Shown here: in pieces, positions 34,268-42,787 of the stretch
Layout of the letters: every line of letters begins with the position of its first letter
Position numbering within the stretch: the first letter of the stretch is position 1
Assembly: GCF_014694455.1 (NCBI RefSeq)
Contig: NZ_JAAUWT010000022.1
Span: 1-64,000 of the forward strand
From: Vibrio sp. S9_S30
GTDB taxonomy: Bacteria > Pseudomonadota > Gammaproteobacteria > Enterobacterales > Vibrionaceae
Direction of reading: 5' to 3'
DNA: 64,000 bases
Program-made: the position numbers and the translations under genes
Notes under the pieces: model-generated
Told to the model about the DNA's origin: nothing
The model's input: only the letters and a program-made list of their open reading frames with translations
Databases searched by the model: none

Positions 34268-34534
34268 CTAGCTCATGTATTTTCTTCGGATATCCAATAA
34301 CGAGAAAATACCAAACACCAGTATCGACCACTTTTCCCAGCGAGTGGTGCGTATCTTGTCACCGAACGCCCCCAAGAAAATCAACATCTGAAGCCCGTGC
34401 ATGAAGAACAAAAATGCCGTCATGATGTACAACGCAATGGCGGCTTTACCCGGAAATGGATGGAAAATATTGAACAACAATACCAGCCAAACAAAAGCGA
34501 TGGCGGCTTTCGCAAGAATTAGAAGTACTTTCAT
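34268..34534 (-). CDS. YhhL-like DUF1145 membrane protein
   Basis: An 88-residue protein with two to three membrane segments and the FNIFHPFPG loop of the DUF1145 family. Its ATG overlaps the rsmD stop by four bases (ATGA), as E. coli yhhL follows rsmD. Function unknown. Confidence 0.88.
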   Translation of the reverse strand: MKVLLILAKAAIAFVWLVLLFNIFHPFPGKAAIALYIMTAFLFFMHGLQMLIFLGAFGDKIRTTRWEKWSILVFGIFSLLDIRRKYMS

Positions 34535-35130
34535 TTCTCTTCCCTTTCAAACAAACGGTAGCAAACCTGACCGGCGGTTTTCTCCCGATGCAATTGCCAA
34601 TGTGCCGGAACGGCGTCAATGACCAGTTCTTTTTCCGATTCAATATAAATCATCGCATTAGCGCTTAACCAGCCATTTTGTTCAAGCAAATGTATCACGT
34701 CATCCAACAGCCCTTTACGAAAAGGTGGATCGATGAATACCACATCGTGTGGCGTACCGGCTTGCTTCAAAAACGTTAAAGTATCGGTATGAATAGCGTC
34801 GATGTTGTTGGCATTGAGTGTTTGAATATTAGACTGAAGCTGTTTGTAAGCCTGAGCGTTCATTTCAAGCAAAGTAACATGCTGGGCCTGACGGCTGGCG
34901 GATTCAAATCCCAAACTTCCAGAACCTGCAAAGAGATCCAAAATCTTAGATCTTGGGATATCTTGAGCCAACCAGTTAAAAAGAGTCTCTTTGACCCGAT
35001 CGGTGGTTGGGCGTAATCCTTCTGCGTCGTAAACGGGTAACTTGCGACCTCGCCAAAGCCCACTGATAATTCGTACAAAACCGCTCGATTGTTTTTTTTG
35101 TGATGAGTTTGACTGACGACGTCTTACCAT
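34531..35130 (-). CDS. rsmD: 16S rRNA (guanine-966-N2) methyltransferase
   Basis: A 199-residue SAM-dependent enzyme that methylates G966 of 16S rRNA in the 30S subunit. RIISGLWRGRKLPV, the RPTTDRVKETLFNWL block, the SAM-binding LDLFAGSGSLGFES and the catalytic DPPF motif are all present. I chose the ATG at 35130; a TTG 14 codons upstream is open. Divergent from ftsY, the standard layout. Confidence 0.96.
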   Translation of the reverse strand: MVRRRQSNSSQKKQSSGFVRIISGLWRGRKLPVYDAEGLRPTTDRVKETLFNWLAQDIPRSKILDLFAGSGSLGFESASRQAQHVTLLEMNAQAYKQLQSNIQTLNANNIDAIHTDTLTFLKQAGTPHDVVFIDPPFRKGLLDDVIHLLEQNGWLSANAMIYIESEKELVIDAVPAHWQLHREKTAGQVCYRLFEREEK

Positions 35131-35137
35131 AGATTTT

Positions 35138-35165
35138 TTGACCGCAAATAAAGTGATAGTATACG
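35138..35165 (+). promoter_or_regulatory. Putative ftsY promoter
   Basis: TTGACC (35138-35143), 16-base spacer, TATACG (35160-35165), 46 bases before the ftsY ATG. On the other strand TTGACT with TATTTG at 16 bases could serve rsmD, so the two promoters would overlap. Confidence 0.45.
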
Positions 35166-35211
35166 CAGTCAAGTGTACCAGAAAGTTTTTGAAGTTTATT
35201 TAGGAACCCCG

Positions 35212-36462
35212 ATGACAGGTAAGAAAAAACGCGGATTATTGTCTTGGTTGGGCTTTGGTGAAGAAGAGCAAAACCAGCAAGCTAACCAACAAGTTCAAGA
35301 TGGTGTTCAACAAAAATCAGACCAATCAGAAGCCCCATCACAAACTCCTGTCGCTGAAGATGTTAAGGAAGCAACTGCAGAAGAAACAGCAGATGGCGCG
35401 AGAGAAGACACGCAAAGTGTTTCAACGTCGGCGGTAAGCGAACCAGCGGAGGCAACGGTTGCCAAGGCACCTGAGCTACTTGAATCTGCTCAGCCTGCGG
35501 AACCCGCTCAGCCTGAAATAGTCGAGCAAGAAAAGCCAACAGAGAGCTTTTTCACACGCCTAAAACGTAGCTTAAGCCGCACCAAAGAGAACATTGGTGC
35601 CGGTTTCTTTGGTATGTTCAAAGGCAAAAAAATCGATGACGATTTGTTCGAAGAACTCGAAGAGCAACTTCTGATTGCCGACGTTGGTATGAATACCACC
35701 GTTAAAATCATCGACAGCCTGACAGAAAAAGCCTCTCACCGCGATTTGAAAGATGGCGAGGCACTTTACGGTCTATTGAAAGAAGAGATGGCAGGCATCT
35801 TAAGCCATGTTGAGCAGCCACTTGAAGTGGACACCAGTAAAACGCCGTATGTCATTTTGATGGTCGGCGTGAATGGCGTAGGTAAAACCACGACCATTGG
35901 TAAGCTGGCAAAGCAATTCCAGTCTCAGGGCAAGAAAGTGATGTTAGCCGCCGGAGATACCTTCCGTGCCGCTGCTGTAGAGCAACTGCAAGTTTGGGGG
36001 CAGCGTAACAATGTCCCTGTGATCGCTCAGCATACGGGGGCCGACAGTGCCTCAGTGATTTACGATGCCATTGACGCAGCAAAAGCGCGTGGTGTGGATG
36101 TTGTGATTGCCGATACCGCTGGTCGCCTACAAAATAAGAGCAATCTTATGGAAGAATTACGCAAAATTGTACGCGTAATGAAGAAAATCGACGACTCCGC
36201 ACCGCACGAAATCATGCTTACCCTGGATGCGGGTACGGGTCAGAACGCGATCAGCCAAGCGAAATTGTTCAGTGACGTCGCGCCGATTACGGGCATCACG
36301 CTAACAAAACTTGATGGCACTGCCAAAGGTGGCGTCATTTTCGCTATTGCCGATCAATTTCAGATTCCTATTCGCTATATTGGCGTGGGTGAAGGTATCG
36401 ATGACTTGCGTCCATTTGAAACGCAAGAATTCATTGATGCACTGTTTAGTCGAGAAGAGTAA
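35212..36462 (+). CDS. ftsY: Signal recognition particle receptor FtsY
   Basis: A 416-residue SRP receptor GTPase that docks ribosome-SRP complexes at the membrane. The N-terminal A domain (to about residue 110) is acidic, rich in E, A and Q, and starts with a basic patch MTGKKKRGLLSWLGFG that helps lipid binding. The NG domain has VNGVGKTTT (near residue 225), DTAGR, TKLDG and the C-terminal GEGIDDLRPF. Start placed at 35212 with AGGA upstream. First gene of ftsY-ftsE-ftsX. Confidence 0.97.
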   Translation: MTGKKKRGLLSWLGFGEEEQNQQANQQVQDGVQQKSDQSEAPSQTPVAEDVKEATAEETADGAREDTQSVSTSAVSEPAEATVAKAPELLESAQPAEPAQPEIVEQEKPTESFFTRLKRSLSRTKENIGAGFFGMFKGKKIDDDLFEELEEQLLIADVGMNTTVKIIDSLTEKASHRDLKDGEALYGLLKEEMAGILSHVEQPLEVDTSKTPYVILMVGVNGVGKTTTIGKLAKQFQSQGKKVMLAAGDTFRAAAVEQLQVWGQRNNVPVIAQHTGADSASVIYDAIDAAKARGVDVVIADTAGRLQNKSNLMEELRKIVRVMKKIDDSAPHEIMLTLDAGTGQNAISQAKLFSDVAPITGITLTKLDGTAKGGVIFAIADQFQIPIRYIGVGEGIDDLRPFETQEFIDALFSREE

Positions 36463-36509
36463 ATTCGTCACAGAGTATCAACATGGCGCATACATAGGAA
36501 TCAGCACGA

Positions 36510-37184
36510 GTGATCAGGTTTCAGCAAGTCAGTAAAGCATACCGTGGCGGTAGACAAGCGCTGCAAAAAGTGGATTTCCACCTTAGACGTGGAGAAATGG
36601 CTTTTCTTGGTGGGCACTCTGGAGCAGGGAAAAGCACCCTGCTTAAGCTAATTTGTGCCATTGAACGTCCAACCGATGGCAAAATCAGCTTTAATGGTCA
36701 TGACATCACACGTATCAAAAATGGCGACATTCCTTTCTTGCGCCGCAATATCGGCATTGTTTTCCAAGATCACTGTTTGTTAATGGATCGCAGTGTCTAC
36801 GACAACGTTGCGCTCCCCATGCGCATTGAGTCTGCTTCTGAAAATGAAATCAAGCGCCGCGTATCGGCGGCGCTGGATAAAACCGGTTTGCTCGATAAAG
36901 CGCGTTGTTTGCCTAATCAATTGTCCGGTGGTGAGCAGCAACGGGTGGGTATCGCACGAGCCGTCGTGAATCGACCGACACTATTACTGGCGGATGAACC
37001 AACGGGGAATCTCGATTCAGATTTGTCGAACAGAGTGTTGAGCTTGTTTGATGAATTTAATCGCGCAGGGGTCTCCATTCTGTTTGCCACACACGATGTC
37101 GATTTAATGAATACGCGAGCGCAATATCGCCGTTTAGAATTGAATCACGGGTTTTTGAGCGAGGTCGATTCTTATGGGCGCTAA
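36510..37184 (+). CDS. ftsE: Cell division ATP-binding protein FtsE
   Basis: A 224-residue ABC ATPase that with FtsX links the divisome to septal wall hydrolases. Walker A GHSGAGKST, the Q-loop, the signature LSGGEQQRVGIARA and Walker B LLLADEPT are intact. The start is GTG with an AGGA site about ten bases upstream. Its end overlaps ftsX by 11 bases. Confidence 0.97.
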   Translation: MIRFQQVSKAYRGGRQALQKVDFHLRRGEMAFLGGHSGAGKSTLLKLICAIERPTDGKISFNGHDITRIKNGDIPFLRRNIGIVFQDHCLLMDRSVYDNVALPMRIESASENEIKRRVSAALDKTGLLDKARCLPNQLSGGEQQRVGIARAVVNRPTLLLADEPTGNLDSDLSNRVLSLFDEFNRAGVSILFATHDVDLMNTRAQYRRLELNHGFLSEVDSYGR

Positions 37185-38106
37185 AAATCGTCCACAAACG
37201 GACCACTTCCTAAAAGCTCACTTTAAGCAAGCACGCCTATCGTTGATGGAGCTGCTGCAGCGCCCGTTGGGTAATTTGCTCACTCTCGCCGTTATCTCAA
37301 TGGCATTAACTTTGCCAGCCTGCCTATATTTGGTAGGGAAAAACTTAAGTGTGGCTGCGCATGGAATGAATGCGTCGTTACAAATCAATGCCTTTTTGAT
37401 CGAGCAGACCCCTGAAGCACGTATTATGGTGTTGAAAGATGAACTAGAAAGTTTAGATGAAATAAAAGCGGTCGAATACGTGTCTTCTCAACAGGGGCTT
37501 GAAGACATGAGCCAACATTCAGGGTTAGAGCAAGCGTTATCATTATTGGATGATTATGCCTTGCCCGCTGTTTTGGTGATTACCCCAAATACCGATGAAT
37601 CAAGCGATGTCTCCAAACTTATCGTGAAAATTCAGAATTATGCCGAAGTAACGGATGTTCGAATGGATGAGGACTGGTTAGAAAGGTTAGGCGCGATTCG
37701 TAACCTAGCATTAGTCCTGGCTGCGGCATTGGGTTTTTTGATGCTTGGTGCTGTTTTCTTAATCGTCGGAAATACACTGCGATTCAATGTATTGGCTCGC
37801 AAGGAAGAAATACAAGTGATGAAGCTCATTGGAGCAACCGATGGCTTCATACTGAGACCTTATCTTTACACGGGGATGTGGTTTGGTGGAATCAGTGCAA
37901 TAACCGCATGGATTTTAACCGCAATTATTACTATTTTATTGAATGGTGCCGTCGAAGATTTAGCCATCCTGTACGACAGTCAATTCCGATTGATTGGCAT
38001 GAACTGGGATGAAACCGTCATCTTATTGATGATTGGTACGGCATTAGGGCTGATAGCCGCGAAACTGTCCGCTCAGCGTCACCTAAAAGAAATTGAACCT
38101 GTGTAG
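37174..38106 (+). CDS. ftsX: Cell division membrane protein FtsX
   Basis: A 310-residue permease-like protein with four membrane segments (about 35-60, 180-205, 230-255 and 280-300), a cytosolic N terminus and a large periplasmic loop between the first two that binds the EnvC activator. The RKEEIQVMKLIGATDGFI block is a family signature. It overlaps ftsE and is followed by rpoH after 172 bases. Confidence 0.96.
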   Translation: MGAKNRPQTDHFLKAHFKQARLSLMELLQRPLGNLLTLAVISMALTLPACLYLVGKNLSVAAHGMNASLQINAFLIEQTPEARIMVLKDELESLDEIKAVEYVSSQQGLEDMSQHSGLEQALSLLDDYALPAVLVITPNTDESSDVSKLIVKIQNYAEVTDVRMDEDWLERLGAIRNLALVLAAALGFLMLGAVFLIVGNTLRFNVLARKEEIQVMKLIGATDGFILRPYLYTGMWFGGISAITAWILTAIITILLNGAVEDLAILYDSQFRLIGMNWDETVILLMIGTALGLIAAKLSAQRHLKEIEPV

Positions 38107-38158
38107 CATTTTTAAGTCATATATTCAGGTTAAGTGGCGAGTTGAGGGGTTCTCTGAC

Positions 38159-38186
38159 TTGCCAGTGACGTAGAACTATGGATAAT
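38159..38186 (+). promoter_or_regulatory. Putative rpoH promoter
   Basis: TTGCCA (38159-38164), 16-base spacer, GATAAT (38181-38186), about 93 bases before the rpoH ATG. A 7-bp inverted repeat TCTTGAA / TTCAAGA (38197-38226) follows in the leader. E. coli rpoH has several promoters, some read by other sigma factors; I cannot resolve more here. Confidence 0.5.
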
Positions 38187-38278
38187 ATATTTCCCCTCTT
38201 GAAATCTGTTCATTTTGAGTTCAAGAAGGTAACGTTAAATTAACCATTGCTCTAATTAAGAGACGAATGAGGAATTGA

Positions 38279-39136
38279 ATGACTAAGCAAGCGTATTCTA
38301 TGGCTTTAGTAACACAGGATAGCCTAGACAGCTATATCCGTTCAGTGAATAGCTATCCAATGCTAACCGCTGAAGAGGAGCGTGAACTCGCCGAGAGACT
38401 ACACTACAAAGGTGAAATCGATGCAGCGAAAGGTCTCATCCTTTCTCACCTGAGATTTGTCGTTCATGTCGCTCGCGGTTATTCTGGTTATGGTTTGCCA
38501 ATGGCAGACTTGGTACAGGAAGGCAACATTGGCTTAATGAAAGCCGTTAAACGCTTTAACCCAGAAGTGGGTGTACGTTTGGTGTCGTTTGCTGTCCACT
38601 GGATAAAAGCCGAGATTCACGAATATGTACTGCGTAACTGGCGTATCGTAAAAATTGCCACGACCAAGGCACAACGTAAATTGTTTTTCAACTTACGTAA
38701 GTCTAAAAAGCGTTTAGGTTGGTTTAATAACGGTGAAGTCGAAACTGTTGCTCGTGAACTGGGGGTTGAACCTTCAGAAGTTCGCGAAATGGAGTCACGT
38801 TTGGCCGCTCAAGACGCTGCATTTGAATTGCCTGCGGAAGATGACGATTCTGCTGCGGCATACTCAGCGCCGGTTTTGTACTTGGAAGACAAGCAATCTG
38901 ATGTTGCTGAAAACGTTGAAGCGGATAACTGGGAAACACACACCAACAATCGCCTAAGTCATGCTTTGGCGACCCTAGATGAACGCAGTCAATTTATTGT
39001 CCGTTCACGTTGGCTTGATGATCAGAAATCGACGCTGCAAGAATTAGCAGATAAATACGATGTTTCGGCAGAGCGCATTAGACAGTTAGAAAAGAACGCG
39101 ATGAAAAAGCTAAAATTAGCGGTTGGCGAATTCTAA
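38279..39136 (+). CDS. rpoH: Heat-shock sigma factor RpoH (sigma 32)
   Basis: A 285-residue sigma70-family factor that directs transcription of chaperone and protease genes. It carries regions 2.1-2.4 (DLVQEGNIGLMKAVKRF), the RpoH box QRKLFFNLRK that binds RNA polymerase, and the region 4 helix-turn-helix (TLQELADKYDVSAERIRQLE). The ATG has GAGGAATTGA before it. In E. coli the leader and early codons fold to form a thermosensor; similar control is likely but not demonstrated here. Confidence 0.98.
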   Translation: MTKQAYSMALVTQDSLDSYIRSVNSYPMLTAEEERELAERLHYKGEIDAAKGLILSHLRFVVHVARGYSGYGLPMADLVQEGNIGLMKAVKRFNPEVGVRLVSFAVHWIKAEIHEYVLRNWRIVKIATTKAQRKLFFNLRKSKKRLGWFNNGEVETVARELGVEPSEVREMESRLAAQDAAFELPAEDDDSAAAYSAPVLYLEDKQSDVAENVEADNWETHTNNRLSHALATLDERSQFIVRSRWLDDQKSTLQELADKYDVSAERIRQLEKNAMKKLKLAVGEF

Positions 39137-39160
39137 GCTTACATCGAAGGAATTTGAAAG

Positions 39161-39190
39161 GCCGGGATCCGAAAGGACCCGGCTTTTTTG
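39161..39190 (+). terminator. rpoH terminator
   Basis: Stem GCCGGGATCC / GGACCCGGC with a single bulged A and a GAAA loop, followed by TTTTTT, 24 bases after the rpoH stop. Confidence 0.93.
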
Positions 39191-39212
39191 ATCTTCAATT
39201 TTACAAATTAAT

Positions 39213-39430
39213 TGTGGATAACTCTGTGAAAATAACTTTCGGCTATAGTGGTCAATACGGGTGTATATTGGGGTGAGGGAGCTTTTGACCTATGGGGATA
39301 TGTTTGCTCTTACACACAGAAAAACAAAGATCATTACTACATATTGTGGATCTAAGATCAAAAAGACACTTTATCAACGCAATCCACAGAGTTTTCCACA
39401 AATGGTGAAAAATTACACAGTAGTGGATAA
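39213..39430. promoter_or_regulatory. Cluster of DnaA-box-like sites
   Basis: Six 9-mers in 218 bases match the DnaA consensus TTATCCACA: 39213-39221 perfect (reverse), 39392-39400 and 39422-39430 with one mismatch each, and 39345-39353, 39371-39379 and 39380-39388 with two. GATC occurs at 39329, 39349 and 39356 inside the cluster, and at 39190 just before. Neighbouring genes do not fit oriC, so this could be a DnaA titration or reactivation site or a DnaA-controlled promoter for glpE. Confidence 0.5.
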
Positions 39431-39434
39431 CCCT

Positions 39435-39447
39435 ACCCGTTACGGGT
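39435..39447. promoter_or_regulatory. Palindrome ACCCGT-T-ACGGGT
   Basis: Perfect 6-base arms around one base, directly after the DnaA-like cluster and about 66 bases before glpE. Operator-like, with no recognised regulator. Confidence 0.35.
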
Positions 39448-39473
39448 CTAACTTTGCCTTTGGATACGTTACA

Positions 39474-39489
39474 CTTGAGTAAACTCAAG
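39474..39489. promoter_or_regulatory. Palindrome CTTGAGT-AA-ACTCAAG
   Basis: Perfect 7-base arms around AA, 23 bases before the glpE ATG and just ahead of its AAGGA ribosome binding site. It could be an operator or a small mRNA hairpin. Confidence 0.4.
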
Positions 39490-39512
39490 AAGGTCAAAAA
39501 ATAAGGAATCAA

Positions 39513-39833
39513 ATGGATCAGTTCAAACACATCGATGTCGATCAAGCGAAGCTGAAATTGGAGAGGGGTGAAGCGGTCATGGTGGACATTCGTGATCCAC
39601 AGTCATTTGCTTTGGCTCATGCACCGAGTGCTTTTCATCTGACGAATGATACTATTGTATCGTTCATGAACGACCATGAATTTGAACAACCTATTTTGGT
39701 GATGTGTTACCACGGTGTGAGTAGCCAAGGTGCCGCGCAATATATGGTGAATCAAGGTTTTGAAGAAGTGTACAGCGTTGATGGTGGCTTTGAGGCATGG
39801 CAACGCAGTGGGCATACAATCGAATCGGTATAG
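39513..39833 (+). CDS. glpE: Thiosulfate sulfurtransferase GlpE
   Basis: A 106-residue single-domain rhodanese that moves sulfur from thiosulfate to cyanide or thioredoxin. The active-site loop CYHGVSS has the persulfide Cys at residue 65, the same number as in E. coli GlpE. Followed by glpG after nine bases, the normal pair. Confidence 0.96.
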   Translation: MDQFKHIDVDQAKLKLERGEAVMVDIRDPQSFALAHAPSAFHLTNDTIVSFMNDHEFEQPILVMCYHGVSSQGAAQYMVNQGFEEVYSVDGGFEAWQRSGHTIESV

Positions 39834-39842
39834 GTTAACGCT

Positions 39843-40676
39843 TTGATCAAATTGGCTGATGTGAATAACCCAAGATTGGGTCAGTCATATATAGACTATA
39901 TGGCGACAAGGGGCATCTTGATTGACATGATGCCTGAAGGGGAAGGGCGTTTCGCACTGTGGGTAATGAATGATCGGGATGTCGAAGAAGCCCAAGCGGA
40001 ATTTACTCTTTTTGTTCAATCCCCAGAGGACCCCAAATATCGAGAAGCCTCCTGGAATGTTGCGGAAAGCCGCAAGAGCCAGTTCCATTACGGCTCTCCT
40101 TCCATGGTGTCGATGATAACCGCCAAGGCTGGTCCTATTACGCTGATGGTCATGATCGTATGTGTTGCTGTTTTCCTAGGACAGAACATCGGCTTTGAGC
40201 CAATACTGTTAAATACCTTTCGTTTTCCGGCATCTTCACAACAAGCCTTTGAAGTCTGGCGCTGGTTTAGTCACGCTATTCTCCATTTTTCAGTGCTGCA
40301 TATTGTTTTTAATGTGTTGTGGTGGTGGCAGCTGGGGGGAGATATAGAGCGTAAATTGGGTAGTGGGAAACTCTTGCTGTTGTTTTTCGTGTCATCGGCG
40401 GTATCTGGGCTCGGACAATACTTGGTGGCGGGTCCGAACTTTGGTGGGCTGTCCGGCGTGGTTTATGCGTTGCTGGGGTATCTCTGGATGCTCGGTTGGA
40501 AAGCGCCGCACCTAGGTATTACGATCGCCAAACCCATTGTAGGCTTTATGTTGGTGTGGCTTGTTATCGGTTTTGCGCAGCCCTTTATGGCAATAGCCAA
40601 TACCGCACATGTTATGGGCTTAGTGGCGGGTTGCGCTCTTGGTTTAATCGACGCGCATAAAAAAAGAGATACTTAG
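39843..40676 (+). CDS. glpG: Rhomboid protease GlpG
   Basis: A 277-residue intramembrane serine protease. A cytosolic domain (about 1-90) precedes six membrane helices. The catalytic Ser204 (GGLSGVVYAL) and His256 (NTAHVMGL) are present, as are WRWFSHAILHFS and the HIVFN oxyanion region. The start is TTG, with AGG about ten bases upstream. The last codons lie in a hairpin that acts on the opposite strand. Confidence 0.97.
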   Translation: MIKLADVNNPRLGQSYIDYMATRGILIDMMPEGEGRFALWVMNDRDVEEAQAEFTLFVQSPEDPKYREASWNVAESRKSQFHYGSPSMVSMITAKAGPITLMVMIVCVAVFLGQNIGFEPILLNTFRFPASSQQAFEVWRWFSHAILHFSVLHIVFNVLWWWQLGGDIERKLGSGKLLLLFFVSSAVSGLGQYLVAGPNFGGLSGVVYALLGYLWMLGWKAPHLGITIAKPIVGFMLVWLVIGFAQPFMAIANTAHVMGLVAGCALGLIDAHKKRDT

Positions 40677-40685
40677 TATCTCTTT
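40663..40685 (-). terminator. Terminator of the FliL-like gene
   Basis: Stem AAAGAGATAC / GTATCTCTTT with loop TTA, overlapping the glpG stop. On the minus strand the hairpin is followed by a T run, so it should end the FliL-like transcript coming from 40745. Confidence 0.75.
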
Positions 40686-40744
40686 CGAATCATTTCGCTT
40701 TCAACCTCTGCTTCTTTCTAAGCAAGACGCTTTCGCTTTATCTT

Positions 40745-41155
40745 TTATTGATAAAGGTACTTGGTAAAGAGTAAATCTGATACGACCGTTTTGCCGGTTT
40801 CCGGAAGCAAAATTTCATTCAGGCGGCCCATTAACTCTTTACGCAAATCTTCTCTTCCCGATAAGGATTTCACTTTATCTTCCCCCTGCTTACCGAGGAA
40901 ATCTATCACTGCGTCTCTAATCAGTGGTGTGTGTTGCTCTAACACAGGGACAAATGTCGTGTCTGCAACCATAATGTCTATACGTACCTGAAGGTAACCC
41001 AATTTTTTTCCACTGGTGTAAAAATTGGTCGTTAAATCGGGCTGCAACGTATAGTAAGCGAATTTAGGTCCGGTTTTTTCTTCCTCTGTGGCTCCGGTAG
41101 CAGAAAAAAGTAGGGCGAAAGCTAAGAGACATGGTGTTATAAGATTTCGAATCAT
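40745..41155 (-). CDS. FliL-like periplasmic protein
   Basis: A 136-residue protein with a cleavable-looking signal (MIRNLITPCLLAFALLFSATG) and a FliL-type domain: YYTLQPDLTTNF, LGYLQVRIDIMV, HTPLIRDAVIDFLGKQ and a C-terminal VVSDLLFTKYLYQ. It stands beside ubiC and away from flagellar genes, so it is a stand-alone FliL paralogue; unlike motor FliL it has no retained membrane anchor if the signal is cut. Role unknown, perhaps in surface or motor function. Confidence 0.82.
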   Translation of the reverse strand: MIRNLITPCLLAFALLFSATGATEEEKTGPKFAYYTLQPDLTTNFYTSGKKLGYLQVRIDIMVADTTFVPVLEQHTPLIRDAVIDFLGKQGEDKVKSLSGREDLRKELMGRLNEILLPETGKTVVSDLLFTKYLYQ

Positions 41156-41171
41156 AATGTGTCTTTTCTTT

Positions 41172-41190
41172 TATGGGTAACTTGGGTATG
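41172..41190 (+). repeat. Dispersed repeat core CTTGGGTAT
   Basis: TATGGGTAACTTGGGTATGG between the FliL-like gene and ubiC; a shorter match to the copies at 24191 and 33488. A GGTCA-ACAG-TGACC inverted repeat (41211-41224) follows in the same gap. Confidence 0.4.
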
Positions 41191-41285
41191 GATAGTCTGA
41201 TACAATAGTGGGTCAACAGTGACCAAATTAAAAGAAATTTTTCCCGCATCACATTTTATTGTAATGCGTCTAATAGAATAATGGT

Positions 41286-41825
41286 ATGGATGAGTTGAAA
41301 TCGTTGTACTTAACCGCACTGAAATCAGTTACCTGGCAATCACCTGAGCACTTTTCTTATCGCGATGAGCATTCAAAACGTTGGTTGCTGGAGTCAGGTT
41401 CGTTATCCCGTTTACTGGCGCAGCGATGCAGTCATTTAGGTGTGGATGTATTGAATAACAGCACCGTTGAATCCGATGCATTAACCCGAGATGAACTGAG
41501 CCGATTGCCGGCTGAATCATGCCTATTGCGTGAAGTGGTTTTGTCCGGTGATGCTTCTCCTTGGGTCATAGGCAGAACCTTGATTCCTGCGTCTTCTTTA
41601 CAAGGTCAGCAGTCGGATTTAGCCCGACAGGGAACCATTCCTTTAGGGTTAACGGTGTTCAGTGCAGAAGATGTGCATCGCGATGGTTTAGAACTTGGGT
41701 GGGCGATGCTTCCAACAGGTGAACTGATGGCAAGACGCTCGACATTGTGGATGAATCACAAACCGATGCTGGTGGCGGAATTATTTTTGCCAGATGCGCC
41801 GATCTATACCAAGGAGAAGGTATAA
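41286..41825 (+). CDS. ubiC: Chorismate lyase
   Basis: A 179-residue enzyme that splits chorismate into pyruvate and 4-hydroxybenzoate, the first step of ubiquinone synthesis. The family residues are seen in SCLLREVVLSGD (Arg), RTLIPASSL (Arg), and VAELFLPDAP (catalytic Glu). Its stop abuts the ubiA ATG with no gap, so the two are coupled. Confidence 0.95.
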   Translation: MDELKSLYLTALKSVTWQSPEHFSYRDEHSKRWLLESGSLSRLLAQRCSHLGVDVLNNSTVESDALTRDELSRLPAESCLLREVVLSGDASPWVIGRTLIPASSLQGQQSDLARQGTIPLGLTVFSAEDVHRDGLELGWAMLPTGELMARRSTLWMNHKPMLVAELFLPDAPIYTKEKV

Positions 41826-42680
41826 ATGTTAAAGGCGAAAGCGCAAGCGTACTGCCAACTTATGCGGCTAAATCGCCCGATTGGTTCCTTACTGCTTCTT
41901 TGGCCGACGTTATGGGCATTGTTCTTAGCGGCTGATGGTTTTCCACAATGGGATGTGTTGATCGTTTTCATTGCTGGTGTATTTTTGATGCGCTCTGCTG
42001 GCTGTGTGATCAATGATTACGCTGATCGCGATTTTGATGGGCATGTTAAACGAACTCAGAATCGTCCGCTTCCGTCGGGGTTGGTGAGTGAAAAAGAAGC
42101 ATTGGTGCTTTTTGCTGTTCTTGGCTTGGCGTCATTTGTTCTGGTTCTTACTATGAATGCTTTGACCATTCAGTTGTCCTTTATCGGAATCGTGCTTGCC
42201 TTCATTTATCCCTTTATGAAGCGTTTTACGCATTTACCTCAATTATTCCTTGGCTTGGCGTTCAGTTGGGCAATCCCAATGGCGTGGGCTGCGCAAGCGG
42301 GCGAATTGCCTCCTCAAGTTTGGTTGATATTCGCTATCAACGCGTTGTGGACCATTGCATACGATACTCAGTACGCCATGGTGGATCGCGATGATGATTT
42401 AAAGATTGGCATCAAATCGACCGCCATTTTATTTGGTCGCTTTGATAAGCTCATCATTGGACTGTTGCAGTTGGTTTCCATAGCACTGTTGATTGTGCTG
42501 GGCATGTGGCTTCAGTTAGGCAGTGGATATTATTGGGGTGTCTTAGCGACAGGAGCATTATTTGTGTATCAGCAACACTTAATGCGGCACCGTGATCGTG
42601 ACGCTTGTTTTCAAGCCTTTCTCAACAACAACTATGTTGGAATGGTGATTACCTTAGGGTTGGCGATTTACTATTTCTAG
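41826..42680 (+). CDS. ubiA: 4-hydroxybenzoate polyprenyltransferase
   Basis: A 284-residue membrane enzyme with about eight to nine helices that attaches the polyprenyl chain to 4-hydroxybenzoate. The two Asp-rich Mg-diphosphate motifs are NDYADRDFD and DTQYAMVDRDDD. It uses the product of ubiC directly. Followed by a clear terminator. Confidence 0.97.
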   Translation: MLKAKAQAYCQLMRLNRPIGSLLLLWPTLWALFLAADGFPQWDVLIVFIAGVFLMRSAGCVINDYADRDFDGHVKRTQNRPLPSGLVSEKEALVLFAVLGLASFVLVLTMNALTIQLSFIGIVLAFIYPFMKRFTHLPQLFLGLAFSWAIPMAWAAQAGELPPQVWLIFAINALWTIAYDTQYAMVDRDDDLKIGIKSTAILFGRFDKLIIGLLQLVSIALLIVLGMWLQLGSGYYWGVLATGALFVYQQHLMRHRDRDACFQAFLNNNYVGMVITLGLAIYYF

Positions 42681-42721
42681 CTTCTTTTGACCCTACGGTT
42701 TTGGGATGAGTAAGAACGAAA

Positions 42722-42745
42722 AAGGTCGGGCATTTGCCCGACCTT
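42722..42745. terminator. Bidirectional terminator between ubiA and tex
   Basis: Stem AAGGTCGGGC / GCCCGACCTT with an ATTT loop; T-rich tails lie on both sides, and it separates two convergent genes. Confidence 0.88.
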
Positions 42746-42787
42746 GTGTTTTTAAGCTGTTAATGCAACGAGACCGTGTGAGGAAGC

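Noticed and set aside
39184..39512. Possible replication origin from the DnaA boxes
   Set aside because: oriC in Vibrio lies by mnmG/mioC; no AT-rich unwinding repeats of 13 bases are seen and the neighbours are rpoH and glpE. Reported instead as a DnaA-box cluster.
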